Source: Desulfovibrionaceae bacterium
GTDB lineage: Bacteria > Desulfobacterota > Desulfovibrionia > Desulfovibrionales > Desulfovibrionaceae
Assembly (NCBI GenBank): GCA_028689675.1
Contig: JAQVCS010000004.1
Coordinates: 103,619 to 167,618, forward strand
DNA: 64,000 nucleotides
Reading direction: 5' to 3'
Each line of letters begins with the position of its first letter. Position 1 is the first letter of the stretch. Of this stretch, positions 33,161 to 42,639 are shown piece after piece. A program made the translations under genes and the position numbers. The notes beneath the pieces were generated by a model. The model saw nothing but the letters and a program-made list of their open reading frames with translations. It was not told where the DNA came from and made no database searches.

Positions 33161-33857
33161 GTTGAAACATGTTGATACCTACTATGGAAACATACAGGCC
33201 TTGCGCGATGTTTCTTTAACGGTCAACGATGGGGAAATTGTTACCCTTATCGGGGCAAATGGAGCGGGAAAATCCACCACGCTCATGACTATTTGCGGCA
33301 TCAACAAAGCGCGCAATGGCGAAATTTTTTGGGATGGTCAGCCTATCCACACCCTGCCCCCCAATACTATTGTACGATTGGGCATTTCTCAGGTGCCAGA
33401 GGGGCGGCTTATTTTTCCCGACCTTTCTGTGCAGGAAAACCTTGATTTGGGCGCTTTTTTGCGCAATGACCAAGCGGGCATAAAGCAGGATGTGGACTAT
33501 GCCTTTTCGCTCTTCCCCATTCTTGCCGAGCGCCGCAAGCAATTGGGCGGCACGCTTTCTGGCGGGGAACAGCAAATGCTGGCTATTTGCCGTGCGCTTA
33601 TGGCGCGCCCCAAGCTACTGTTGCTGGATGAGCCCTCGCTGGGGCTTGCCCCCATTATTATTCGCCAGATTTTTGATATTATACGCAAGGTGAATGCCGA
33701 CGGCATGACAGTTTTCCTTGTGGAACAAAATGCAAATCAGGCTTTACGCATAGCCCACCGCGGCTATGTTATGGAAACAGGCTCTATCAGCATGGCAGAC
33801 CAAGCTAGCGTGCTGTTGGCAAGCCCGCAAATACGCGCGGCCTATTTGGGCGGCTAG
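33153..33857 (+). CDS. livF: Branched-chain amino-acid ABC transporter ATPase
   Basis: The 234-residue ATPase begins MLELKHVDTYYGNIQALRDV and has Walker A GANGAGKST, signature LSGGEQQMLAICRALM, Walker B LLLDEPSLGLAP and the H-region VEQNANQAL typical of LivF. ATG 33153 follows GGGGAGGG. It overlaps the livG stop by 8 bases. A (GAA)21 tract and a terminator follow. Confidence 0.94.
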   Translation: MLELKHVDTYYGNIQALRDVSLTVNDGEIVTLIGANGAGKSTTLMTICGINKARNGEIFWDGQPIHTLPPNTIVRLGISQVPEGRLIFPDLSVQENLDLGAFLRNDQAGIKQDVDYAFSLFPILAERRKQLGGTLSGGEQQMLAICRALMARPKLLLLDEPSLGLAPIIIRQIFDIIRKVNADGMTVFLVEQNANQALRIAHRGYVMETGSISMADQASVLLASPQIRAAYLGG

Positions 33858-33884
33858 GGCGTGTGAACACGACATCCTAGAACT

Positions 33885-33947
33885 GAAGAAGAAGAAGAAG
33901 AAGAAGAAGAAGAAGAAGAAGAAGAAGAAGAAGAAGAAGAAGAAGAA
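33885..33947 (+). repeat. (GAA)21 trinucleotide microsatellite
   Basis: Twenty-one uninterrupted GAA units, starting 27 bases after the livF stop and ending just before the operon terminator. Perfect tracts of this length are rare in bacteria and are prone to slippage. Confidence 0.95.
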
Positions 33948-33953
33948 AACCCG

Positions 33954-33987
33954 CAGCGCAGAGCCTTAACAGCCCTGCGCTGTTTTT
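33954..33987. terminator. livF / rhtA-like terminator
   Basis: CAGCGCAG and CTGCGCTG enclose 13 bases, with T5 on the + side and A/GAA-rich DNA on the other. It lies between two convergent genes. Confidence 0.7.
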
Positions 33988-34846
33988 ATTGCCCATGGCT
34001 TGTCAGTGATGTGCCTGCCGAGGCCGCAACAATGCAGCACAGCCCGCCCCACTGGGCAAAGCTGAGTATTTCCCCCAAAAAAAGAAAACCAGACAGTGCC
34101 GCCAGCGCAGGTGAAAGGCTCATAAGCATACCAAAAACGCGGGCTGGCAAACGGCGTAGCGCCATCATTTCTAGTGAATACGGTAAGGCAGACGAAATAA
34201 TGCCCAAGGCAAAGCCATAGGCAAGCATAACAGGGCTGAATAATTGGCTGCCCGCTTCCCACAAGCCCAGCGGTAAAATAAGCAATGCCCCCAAGCCAAT
34301 GCCAATAGAAACGGAAATAGGGCCTGTCTGCCCACTGCTTTTTTTGCCAAAAACAATATATAAAGCCCAGAACAAGCCAGCACACACAGCAAACAGCAGC
34401 CCTACAGGGTCTATTGCCTGTGCAAAATCACGCAAGGGCAGCAGCAAAGCCAGCCCCAGCACAGCGCAGCCTATCCATAAAAAATCCATTTTTTTACGGG
34501 AATTGAGCACCGCCACCCCCAAAGGCCCCATTATTTCAATGCCCACCACCACACCCAAGGGTATGCGCTCGATAGCCAGATAAAACGATAAATTCATGCA
34601 GGCCAGCGAAATGCCATACCATATTGTGGCTGGCCATGAACCAGCAGGCAGCCCCCGCCGCCACGGGCGAAAAATCATTGCCAAAATAAGGGCAGCACAG
34701 CCCAAGCGCAGAGCTGTCACCCCCGTGGGGGGCAAGACCGCAAACATACTTTTTGCCAAAGAGGCACTGCTTGTCATAGAAATTTCTGAAAAAAGAACCA
34801 GCAACAGCGAGGCATACGAAGACTTTGCCCATTCCGAACGATTCAT
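33986..34846 (-). CDS. EamA/RhtA-type amino-acid exporter
   Basis: The 286-residue membrane protein has ten predicted helices in two EamA repeats. It resembles RhtA, the threonine/homoserine exporter: ASLAKSMFAVLPPTGVTALRLGCAAL near the N-terminus (residues 29-54), AIERIPLGVVVGIEIMGPL, and ALRRLPARVFGMLMSLSPA in the second repeat. Probably exports neutral amino acids or related metabolites from the cytoplasm. Whether the nearby importer is linked is unclear, since the genes are convergent. Confidence 0.82.
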   Translation of the reverse strand: MNRSEWAKSSYASLLLVLFSEISMTSSASLAKSMFAVLPPTGVTALRLGCAALILAMIFRPWRRGLPAGSWPATIWYGISLACMNLSFYLAIERIPLGVVVGIEIMGPLGVAVLNSRKKMDFLWIGCAVLGLALLLPLRDFAQAIDPVGLLFAVCAGLFWALYIVFGKKSSGQTGPISVSIGIGLGALLILPLGLWEAGSQLFSPVMLAYGFALGIISSALPYSLEMMALRRLPARVFGMLMSLSPALAALSGFLFLGEILSFAQWGGLCCIVAASAGTSLTSHGQ

Positions 34847-34994
34847 AGCACCTTCTTTGACAATACAAGCTGGGCACTATGCCCGCATGGGCTGGAATCT
34901 TATATAAAAGCCAGCCAATGGCAAGCAAAGTATCTGCCTTTGGCTTGCAATACCAAGTGGAATACAGTAACTTGAGCCAAGAATAGGGGGATGT

Positions 34995-36941
34995 ATGTAT
35001 ATACGCGTTACCTGTCTTATGCTCTTGCTGCTTTGTGCAGGCCTGCCTGCCCTAGCTGACCAATCCAGCGATGATATTCTGGCACTTTTTGAAGAGCGCA
35101 ATAAAGTTATTGCTGCCCTTATGGAAGATGCCACAGTCTATGTCTTGGTTGATACTGACAATGAAGTCAGCATGGGCACGGGCTTTATTGTAGCCAAGGG
35201 CGTGGTGCTCACCAATGGGCACGTTATAGCAGAAGCCCGCAAAAAAAAGGCTACCATCTATGTAATGAACCAAAAAATGCAGCCTACCGAAGCAAGTTTG
35301 GCGGCTGTAGACTACCCAGATAAAGAAATTTATGGCAACGATTTTGCCTTGTTACGTTTTACACCTCCCACCAATTTACCCATCCTGACCTTCAGCTCCA
35401 ACGCAAAGCGCATGGATCGTGTGTACGCATGGGGCTACCCCCACCTTGCCGTGCAATTTGACCAAAGGCTTGAAAGCCTGCTGCAGGGTGAGTTCAAAGG
35501 TGCGCCCCCTGTTGTCTTTACAGAGGGCAGCATCAATACCGTTGTTGAACAAAAAAATCAGCATACCCTCATTCACTCTGCGCGCATTTCGCCCGGCAAC
35601 AGCGGCGGCCCCTTAGTCAACAGCCGCGGTGAAGTGGTGGGCATTAACACTTGGATTGCCAGTGAAGACGGTGCATTGATCAATGCTGCCCAGCCCACAG
35701 AGCGCATTTTGGCTTTTCTTACCAAACAAGGTATTCAGCCAGCGCTCAGCTCTGGCAGTGCACCGCTGCCCTACAGCCCGTCAGAAAATATGGCAGAAGC
35801 AAACCCGCTGCACAGGCCGCCAACCCTTGCCCTGCCGCAAGGCCAACCGCCTGTAACAGCAGAAAATGAGCCCGAAAATAGCGGCTCTGTTCCGCTCAGC
35901 AGCCTGTTGGCAGCAATTAATTCTGGGGCAAATAATTCGCAAAACCCAATAGCCCAAGCAGAACAAGGCAATAACGCTGGTAGCAACAATGGCGGGGCAC
36001 AGGGAAATAGCCTTGATATTGCCGCTGTGCAGCAGCAGGCAGAGCAAGGGGACGCTCAGGTTCAAGGCCTTTTGGGTATGATTTATTATTCGGGCACCGA
36101 CACGATACAAAAAGATAGTAAAAAGGCCAAACACTGGCTTGAAAAAGGTGCAGCACAAAATGATGCCCAATCTATGCTGGGGCTGGGGCTGCTGTATATT
36201 AGCGAGACTCGGGAACAGCAGCGTGGTGTGGACTGGCTGAAAAAAGCCTTTGCTAATACGGCCACCTTGGAAGATAAAGAGAACCTGCCCTATCTTTCCC
36301 TGCTGGTAGCCATGTTGTATGATGCTGAACACCGCGGCGTACCGCGCGATGTGAAGGCCTGCGCCCATTTTGCACAGCAGGCAGCTCGTTTGGGCGATGC
36401 TGAAGGCATGGGCTACCTTGCCATGCTGACCTTCTATGGCGAAGGTGTGGAGCGCGATGTGGATGCCGCCCGCGATTTGGCGCAAAAGGCATCTAAGAAC
36501 GGAAGCAGCAGGGGCAAAAGCATTTTGGCATGGATGCATTACTTGGGCTTGGGCGTGACTGAAGATGACAGCATTGCCTTTACCCTTGCACGAGAAGCCG
36601 CAGAAGAAGACCCCAGTGCTCAGGGTCTGCTTTCCACCATGTATTATCATGGGCATGGCGTACAGCAGAGCTTCAGCGATTCGGAAGGCTGGGCACGCCG
36701 TGCAGCAGACCAAGCCAATGAATTTGGCCAATATATGCTGGGGCGGCTGTACCTTGATGGCAATGTTGTAGAAAAAGACCCCATTACAGCCTTTGCCTAC
36801 TTTAGCCTTGCCGCAGAAAAACAACATGAAGAAGCCATGCAGCAGGTAGAAAAAATGAAAAAAACTATGAGCAAGGCAGATTTGCGCAAAGCAGAAGAAA
36901 TTATGAAGCAAATCCGTAAGGCATTGGGCGCGGCAGGCTAA
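34995..36941 (+). CDS. Secreted trypsin-like serine protease with Sel1 repeats
   Basis: The 648-residue protein has a signal peptide (LLLLCAGLPALA) and an S1/HtrA-like protease domain, residues about 40-245, with the full triad: His76 in TNGHVI, Asp116 in NDFALL and Ser203 in GNSGGPL. No PDZ domain follows. Instead there is a Pro/Gln/Asn-rich linker (245-340), and then about six Sel1-like repeats (345-625; GDAQVQGLLGMIYYSG, GWARRAADQANEFGQYMLG), helical pairs that bind proteins. The C-terminus is a charged helix. It is likely a periplasmic protease whose repeats recruit substrates. The fusion is uncommon. Confidence 0.85.
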   Translation: MYIRVTCLMLLLLCAGLPALADQSSDDILALFEERNKVIAALMEDATVYVLVDTDNEVSMGTGFIVAKGVVLTNGHVIAEARKKKATIYVMNQKMQPTEASLAAVDYPDKEIYGNDFALLRFTPPTNLPILTFSSNAKRMDRVYAWGYPHLAVQFDQRLESLLQGEFKGAPPVVFTEGSINTVVEQKNQHTLIHSARISPGNSGGPLVNSRGEVVGINTWIASEDGALINAAQPTERILAFLTKQGIQPALSSGSAPLPYSPSENMAEANPLHRPPTLALPQGQPPVTAENEPENSGSVPLSSLLAAINSGANNSQNPIAQAEQGNNAGSNNGGAQGNSLDIAAVQQQAEQGDAQVQGLLGMIYYSGTDTIQKDSKKAKHWLEKGAAQNDAQSMLGLGLLYISETREQQRGVDWLKKAFANTATLEDKENLPYLSLLVAMLYDAEHRGVPRDVKACAHFAQQAARLGDAEGMGYLAMLTFYGEGVERDVDAARDLAQKASKNGSSRGKSILAWMHYLGLGVTEDDSIAFTLAREAAEEDPSAQGLLSTMYYHGHGVQQSFSDSEGWARRAADQANEFGQYMLGRLYLDGNVVEKDPITAFAYFSLAAEKQHEEAMQQVEKMKKTMSKADLRKAEEIMKQIRKALGAAG

Positions 36942-36950
36942 TTGGAAAAA

Positions 36951-36989
36951 CAAGCTCAAAGGCAAGCCGCCTGAGCTATGTTGCCTTTT
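36951..36989 (+). terminator. Terminator after protease gene
   Basis: AAAGGCAA and TTGCCTTT arms, followed by a short T-run. Confidence 0.55.
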
Positions 36990-37034
36990 CCCCAGCCTTA
37001 GCAGTAATACCCCTCCCAAAAAATACCATAATAA

Positions 37035-37074
37035 AAAACAAGCCCTGCATTATACATGACGCAGGGCTTGTTTT
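37035..37074. terminator. Strong bidirectional terminator
   Basis: AAAACAAGCCCTGC and its perfect complement enclose 12 bases. It probably ends minus-strand transcripts coming from pgm. Confidence 0.85.
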
Positions 37075-37084
37075 ACTATAGTAG

Positions 37085-37330
37085 CTATTTTTATGAAGGC
37101 TTACTATTGCGGATTTTGATGCGCAGGTGGGCTTGTTCTGCCTGCATTGTTTTTTCAGCCTTTACGGCGGCATGCTCTTTCCTGAAGGGCTCTTTCTAGC
37201 GCAAAAAACACGCTCACGCCAGCACATAACAGCCCTAATAAATTGCGCTTAGCCTTTGTGGCAGGCTTTTGCTCCCGCTCTTGCCAGAGAAGTTCACATG
37301 CAATTACTGCTCTAGCAAGCCTGTGCTATA
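37085..37330 (-). pseudogene. Possible frameshifted small gene after pgm
   Basis: On the minus strand one frame reads ARAVIACELLWQEREQKP, then NLLGLLCAGVSVFFALE. The next frame continues KEPFRKEHAAVKAEKTMQ and ends QAHLRIKIRNSKPS. Both look protein-like and join near 37195, as if one membrane-anchored protein with a charged tail had been shifted. No start codon is clear. I could be seeing chance frames. Confidence 0.3.
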
Positions 37331-37340
37331 CACATTGCTG

Positions 37341-38996
37341 TTAGCTCGCTGCCAGCAATTGCTCCATAAAATGTACAGCATCCTGCTGGATAAGGCGCAA
37401 GTGCGCTTCATCCTTAAAGCTTTCTGTATACACCTTGCAAATAGCCTCTGTGCCCGAGGGGCGGGCTGCGAACCAGCCGTCATCAGTCACAACCTTGACC
37501 CCGCCTATAGGCTCATTATTCCCCGGGGCGCGGGTAAGCACCTGCCGCACAGGGCTGCCGCCCACCGTGCTCAACTGCACCTGCTCTTGCGTCAAATGCA
37601 AAAGAATTTGGCGGGTGCGGTCATCGGCAGGGGCATCTAAACGCTGATAGCAGGGTGCGCCATGGCGCTGCGTTAGCTCGGCATACAGGGCAGAAGGCGA
37701 TTTCCCTTCCTTTGCCATCATTTCTGCCGCCAGCAGGCAGAGCAAAGGCCCGTCTTTGTCTGTGCTCCACGGGCTGCCATCAAAGCACAAAAATGATGCC
37801 CCAGCGCTTTCTTCACAACCCATGCCGCAAGAGCCATCATGCAAATAGGGCACAAACCACTTAAAGCCCACAGGCACTTCCACCACGCGGCGTTTTTGCT
37901 CTGCGGCCACCCTGTCCAGCATGCCGCTGGTCACCAGCGTTTTGCCCACACCACAATGCTTCGGCCAGCCTGTACGGCTGCGCAGCAAGTGCCACACCAC
38001 AGTGGCAAGGTAATGGTTGGGGTTCATCAAGCCATCGCTGGTTACAATGCCATGCCTATCGGCATCGGGGTCACAAGCAAGGGCAAGGTCAAAGCGTGTG
38101 CGCAGGTCAAGCAGGCGGCTCATGGGGTATGGCGAAGAACAATCCATACGAATAATGCCATCTTTATCGCGCGGCACAAAGGCAAAGGTGGGGTCAAGGT
38201 GGGGGTTGACTATGCTGATATCCAAACCATAGCGCTGGGCAATAGGCTCCCAATAGGGCAGGCTTGCCCCGCCCAAGGGGTCTACCCCCAGCTTGAGGCC
38301 AGAGGCGGCAATGGCGGCCATATCCAGCACCTGCGGCAAATCATTGACATAACGCTGCACATAATCATAGGGCTGCACGCAGGCAGCTGCACGCGCCGCA
38401 GCAAGGGGCATGCGCCGCACCTGTGCATTGCCCTGCTGCAAATAGCCATTGGCCAGCTTTTCAATACATTTGGTCACCGTGCTTTCCGCTGGCCCCCCGT
38501 GCGGAGGATTGTACTTAAAGCCGCCATCCTGCGGGGGATTGTGCGAAGGGGTAATAATAATGCCATCGGCAAGGCTTGGGGGGGTGGCATGGGCATGCTC
38601 GCGGTTCCAGCACACAATGGCATGCGAAAGAGCCGGCGTGGGCGTGGGCACACCACCTTGCGAAATATAGGTGCATACTCCGTTGGCAGCCAGCACCTCA
38701 AGCGCCGTGCAAAAAGCCGCTTCGGAAAGGGCATGCGTATCCATAGCCATAAATAAAGGGCCTGTAATACCCTGCTGGCGGCGAAAATCACACACAGCCT
38801 GCGTAATGGCGCAGATATGGGCTTCATTAAACGTCTGCTTCAATGAAGAGCCACGATGCCCAGACGTGCCAAAGCTCACCTGTTGAGCCGCCATATGCAC
38901 ATCGGGCGCTAAGGTATAATATGCTGCCATCAAGGCAGGTAAAGAAACAAGGTCTTGTGGCTCGGCGCACAGGCCAGCCTGAGGATGTACAGCCAT
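37341..38996 (-). CDS. pgm: Phosphoglucomutase, alpha-D-glucose-specific
   Basis: Pgm interconverts glucose-1-phosphate and glucose-6-phosphate for glycogen and sugar-nucleotide supply. The 551-residue protein has the substrate loop SFGTSGHRGS (residues 41-50), the phosphoserine motif TPSHNPPQDGG with Ser151, metal-binding DPDADRHG and the sugar loop GCEESAGA. C-terminal phosphate-binding ARPSGTE is present. ATG 38996 follows GGGGG and is chosen over the longer frame from 39113, which adds an unrelated hydrophobic segment. Context suggests a role with the polysaccharide genes at 55-59 kb. Confidence 0.93.
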   Translation of the reverse strand: MAVHPQAGLCAEPQDLVSLPALMAAYYTLAPDVHMAAQQVSFGTSGHRGSSLKQTFNEAHICAITQAVCDFRRQQGITGPLFMAMDTHALSEAAFCTALEVLAANGVCTYISQGGVPTPTPALSHAIVCWNREHAHATPPSLADGIIITPSHNPPQDGGFKYNPPHGGPAESTVTKCIEKLANGYLQQGNAQVRRMPLAAARAAACVQPYDYVQRYVNDLPQVLDMAAIAASGLKLGVDPLGGASLPYWEPIAQRYGLDISIVNPHLDPTFAFVPRDKDGIIRMDCSSPYPMSRLLDLRTRFDLALACDPDADRHGIVTSDGLMNPNHYLATVVWHLLRSRTGWPKHCGVGKTLVTSGMLDRVAAEQKRRVVEVPVGFKWFVPYLHDGSCGMGCEESAGASFLCFDGSPWSTDKDGPLLCLLAAEMMAKEGKSPSALYAELTQRHGAPCYQRLDAPADDRTRQILLHLTQEQVQLSTVGGSPVRQVLTRAPGNNEPIGGVKVVTDDGWFAARPSGTEAICKVYTESFKDEAHLRLIQQDAVHFMEQLLAAS

Positions 38997-39224
38997 ACTG
39001 CCCCCAAAAAGTAAATGATAGTAAGCTCTTGGCCACAAACATACAGTGGGTATAGAATAACGCAGAATACAGCAGAAGAAAAGCACCAAAAAAGAAAGCC
39101 ACCCGAAGGCCAAGGCAGTGCGCCAGACTTTGGGGTGACTTTGCTGTCAAACAGCGTACAAAAAAGTGCAAAAAAAGCTGCCGCCAGCCCGTAAGGGGGC
39201 AACACTGCGTAACAAAACAGGGGC

Positions 39225-40679
39225 TTATAAACTTACGCCAGCATTGCGCTCAATCAGCGTTACTGTGCTTGCCACCTGCCGCCCCACGCGGCTTTCGGCA
39301 GAAAGTTCACGTTCAATAGAGGTAATGCCCTTGATAACTGTGGAATGGCGGCGGTTAAACTTATCGCCAATTTGCTGCAAAGAAAGCTCGGTATGCTTGC
39401 GGGCAAGGTAATAAATGGTGTTGCGCCCCAGCACATAATCGGCACGGCGACTGCGCGAGCTAAGCTGATGCTCGGTCAGGCCAAAGCTTTCGCACACAAG
39501 GCGCACAATAGTGCCAAAATCCAAACCGCTGGCCTGAGCATATTCGCCCAGCACATCCCATGCCATTTCAAGGCTAATAGAGCGGTTCAGCAGCTTGGCC
39601 TTAAAAACCAAGGAATTTAAACAGCTTTCCAGCTGACGCACGTCATCGCTTAAACGCTCGGCAAGCAATTCGCTTACGGGGGAAGGCAGCAAAACCTGAT
39701 GCACCGAAGCCTTGCGCTCCAAAATAGCGCGGCGCATATCTGCCGTGGGTTTGCTTATGCTGGTCAGCAGGCCAGAAGAAAAATGCGAAAGCAATTGCGA
39801 ATCCACATGCTGCATTTCACGCGGAGAAAAGGAAGAAGTCATAACCACGCGGCTGCCGCGTTCCTGCAAGGACTTAATAAGCCCCAGCACTTGTTCCTGC
39901 ATTTTTTCTTTGCCCTGCAGAAAGTGCACATCTTCAAGCAACAGCACATCAAGGGCGCGCACCTGCGCTTTGAAGGTTTCCAAATCATTTTGGCGCATGG
40001 CAGCAACAAAGCGCGAAGCAAATTCGTCTGCGGTCAGGTAACCCACACGCCCCATATCGGCATTGCTGCTGATAACGCGCCCCACGGCCTGCGCCAAGTG
40101 GGTTTTGCCCAAGCCCGAAGGGGCAGACACAAACAAGGTTTCTACTGAGCCGTGGCGGCTTAAGTCTCGCGCGCCAGCAACAGCCATTTCATTGCTGGGG
40201 CCAGTGACCAAGTCGTCAAAAGAATAACGCCATTGCCTTGCCTGCGGGCGCACAAGGGGCGCACCAGCGGTGGAAAAAGGCAACATGCCCTGCTGTGTGG
40301 CGCGCACAAGGGGCGGCTGCACAGGCTGAGCAAGGGCTGGTTGGGCAGCTGCTGGCTGGGGGGCGGGCGCTTCTTGCTGCTCCAAGCACGGCCTTGGGGC
40401 TGCAACGCTGATAGAGGGCATAGTGCGCGTGGGCGCGGGGCTGGCTTTGCCTGCGCAAATTTCCAACACAAAGTCAGAGCCAAGCACAGGACGAGCGGCA
40501 GCGCGAATTGCCTCGGCAAAGCGCGCATCCACCTTCTCCGCCACATAGGCGCTTGGTGCGGTCAAAATAAGCCTGTCCCCCGTCATTGAGGCATGAAGGG
40601 GCATTATCCAGACTTTATAGCAACCTGCATCAAGCGTTTTTTGGAGATTTTGAGAAATTTTCAGCCATTGTTCTGTCAT
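39225..40679 (-). CDS. dnaA: Chromosomal replication initiator DnaA
   Basis: DnaA opens the replication origin. The 484-residue protein has domain I (residues 1-75), a long Pro/Ala/Gln linker (80-145), the AAA+ core with Walker A SGLGKT (Lys192), Walker B LLLED (Asp250) and sensor regions, and the DNA-binding domain IV with the signature LARKHTELSLQQIGDKFNRR and HSTVIKGI. All are intact. Some Desulfovibrio genomes, from memory, carry two dnaA genes, so this could be the main gene or a paralogue. dnaN and gyrB are not beside it. Confidence 0.92.
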   Translation of the reverse strand: MTEQWLKISQNLQKTLDAGCYKVWIMPLHASMTGDRLILTAPSAYVAEKVDARFAEAIRAAARPVLGSDFVLEICAGKASPAPTRTMPSISVAAPRPCLEQQEAPAPQPAAAQPALAQPVQPPLVRATQQGMLPFSTAGAPLVRPQARQWRYSFDDLVTGPSNEMAVAGARDLSRHGSVETLFVSAPSGLGKTHLAQAVGRVISSNADMGRVGYLTADEFASRFVAAMRQNDLETFKAQVRALDVLLLEDVHFLQGKEKMQEQVLGLIKSLQERGSRVVMTSSFSPREMQHVDSQLLSHFSSGLLTSISKPTADMRRAILERKASVHQVLLPSPVSELLAERLSDDVRQLESCLNSLVFKAKLLNRSISLEMAWDVLGEYAQASGLDFGTIVRLVCESFGLTEHQLSSRSRRADYVLGRNTIYYLARKHTELSLQQIGDKFNRRHSTVIKGITSIERELSAESRVGRQVASTVTLIERNAGVSL

Positions 40680-41000
40680 GGGGGTCTTTTACCTAATATC
40701 GCCATACTTAGGCAAGAGGAAATTTGAGCTTTGTTTACGGGGAAGGTTTTTTTCTCTTCCCCACGCAATATTTTTATAACATGCTGATATAGCAAAAATT
40801 TTATCTAAAAGGATTTAATCCTGATAAGCTGAAAGCCTTGAATAGCAAGGTTCTCAACACATACAAAAATTTTATCCACAAAAATATTGCTTATCTTTCC
40901 ATAATGATAATTTTAAAAATCTCTGTTTTTCTCACGTTTTCTCGTTTTTTCTGATAAAGCATGAATATAGCTAAAAAAAATAGACACATTGCGCCTGTGC
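40680..41000. other. Candidate replication origin (AT-rich, DnaA box)
   Basis: The 320 bases upstream of dnaA are strongly AT-rich. They hold a perfect DnaA box TTATCCACA at 40872-40880 and near matches (TTATCTAAA near 40802, TTCTCAACA near 40852, TTATCTTTC near 40891), plus a GGATTTAATCC palindrome near 40809. An origin beside dnaA is common. With only one perfect box the call is tentative, and the sequence could also be just an autoregulated dnaA promoter. Confidence 0.45.
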
Positions 41001-41007
41001 ATTAAAA

Positions 41008-41044
41008 AAGCCCTGCCTCCTTTTGGCAAGGGGAAGCAGGGCTT
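41008..41044 (-). terminator. hslU terminator
   Basis: AAGCCCTGC and GCAGGGCTT with a T-run on the minus strand just after hslU. Confidence 0.8.
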
Positions 41045-41052
41045 GGGCTGGG

Positions 41053-42369
41053 CTATAAAATATATTGCCCCAAATCTTTATCGGCACGGACATCTTCCAA
41101 ATGACTGGAAACAAAGGCTTTATCAACAAGCACCTCTGCCCCTGCCATATCGGGCGCTTCATACGAAACCTCGGCAAGAATTTTTTCCATAATGGTGTAC
41201 AAGCGCCGTGCACCAATATTTTCTGTTTCGCCATTAATTTCTTCTGCAAAGGCGGCAATTTCTTCAAGCCCGTCGGGGGTGTAGGTTACACAGACATTTT
41301 CTGTACCCAGCAGCGCGGCATATTGGCGGGTCAGGGCATTGTCTGGCTCGGTCAAAATACGCAAAAATTCCTCTTTGCCCAAGGGCTGCAATTCCACACG
41401 CAAGGGAAAGCGCCCCTGCAATTCGGGAATCATATCAGAAGGTTTGCTGAAGTGGAATGCCCCAGCCGCGATAAACAAAATATGGTCTGTTTTCACCATG
41501 CCATATTTGGTATTCACCGTGCTGCCTTCCACAATGGGCAGCAAGTCGCGCTGCACACCTTCACGAGAAATATCAGACGTGCGGTTGCCCGAAGAGGAGG
41601 CAATTTTATCAATTTCATCAATAAAAATAATGCCCGACTGTTCCACTCGTTCGCGCGCTTTGTCGGCAAGGCTGTCTTCGTCCACAAGGCGGCTCGATTC
41701 TTCCTGCACCAGCAGCTCATAGGCCTCGCGCACCTTCATAGTGCGGCGGTGCTTTTTGCTGGGAAAGGCCTTGCTGAACATATCTTTCATTTGCCCGCCC
41801 ATGTGCTCCATGCCCGGTATAGCAAAAATATCAATGCCCTTGCCGCCCTGCTCCGTCACTTCCATTTCAACTTCGCGGTCGTCCAAAAAGCCCAGCTTAA
41901 ATTGCTGCAACAGCTTTTCTTTGGTTGATTCACGGCTTTCTGTGGCAAAGCTGCCGGGAATAAGCAAATCCATCAGGCGATATTCTGCCGCGGCTTCTGC
42001 CGCACGGCGCACGCGCTGGTTTTCTTCTGCACGCACAAGGTTAACGCTGATTTCCATTAAATCGCGCACCATAGATTCGACATCGCGCCCCACATAGCCC
42101 ACTTCGGTAAACTTTGTTGCTTCCACCTTAAAAAAAGGGGCATTGCACAATTTAGCAAGGCGGCGGGCAATTTCTGTTTTGCCCACCCCTGTGGGGCCCA
42201 TCATAATAATATTTTTGGGGGCAATTTCATCCCGCAGCTCGGGGTTTAGGCGCTGCCTGCGCCAGCGATTGCGTATGGCAACGGCCACCATGCGCTTTGC
42301 CTGCTCTTGCCCAACCACAAATTTATCCAATTCAGCTACTATTTCTTTTGGCGTGAGGGTGCTGCTCAT
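41053..42369 (-). CDS. hslU: ATP-dependent protease ATPase subunit HslU
   Basis: HslU unfolds proteins for the HslV peptidase. The 438-residue protein begins [20 protein letters not shown] and has Walker A GPTGVGKT (about 58-65), the pore motif GYVGRD, Walker [11 protein letters not shown], and the C-terminal tail ending LGQYIL that docks into HslV. Length is standard. Unlike most genomes, hslV is not adjacent: the gene upstream is ileS on the other strand. HslV must be elsewhere or outside the window. Confidence 0.96.
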   Translation of the reverse strand: MSSTLTPKEIVAELDKFVVGQEQAKRMVAVAIRNRWRRQRLNPELRDEIAPKNIIMMGPTGVGKTEIARRLAKLCNAPFFKVEATKFTEVGYVGRDVESMVRDLMEISVNLVRAEENQRVRRAAEAAAEYRLMDLLIPGSFATESRESTKEKLLQQFKLGFLDDREVEMEVTEQGGKGIDIFAIPGMEHMGGQMKDMFSKAFPSKKHRRTMKVREAYELLVQEESSRLVDEDSLADKARERVEQSGIIFIDEIDKIASSSGNRTSDISREGVQRDLLPIVEGSTVNTKYGMVKTDHILFIAAGAFHFSKPSDMIPELQGRFPLRVELQPLGKEEFLRILTEPDNALTRQYAALLGTENVCVTYTPDGLEEIAAFAEEINGETENIGARRLYTIMEKILAEVSYEAPDMAGAEVLVDKAFVSSHLEDVRADKDLGQYIL

Positions 42370-42639
42370 ACGCTCTCCTTACAGTACAAAATAAATACGG
42401 CACAAACCGCTGTGCCTTAGTATAAGCATTCTCTGCCACAGGGCAAGGCACACGAGCAATAAGACAAAGAAGATATGACATTTTACGCAGCCCGAACCTT
42501 GACTTCACCCGCATATTTGCCCATGCTAGTGCGTTGCGTCAAGCCCGCCAAGGGCGGCAAAAATTCACCTTGCCAATTTGGCATTTTTTGCCCGAATATC
42601 CGTAATAACGGCACGGGTTTACCATATGGAGTTCCCCTG

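Noticed and set aside
33766..33969. Open frame ending in a poly-lysine run
   Set aside because: It is the (GAA)21 repeat read in another frame inside and after livF, not a gene.
35781..37019. 412-codon open frame opposite the Sel1 protease
   Set aside because: It lies antisense to a clear gene with full catalytic motifs and has no recognisable composition or ribosome site; a shadow frame.
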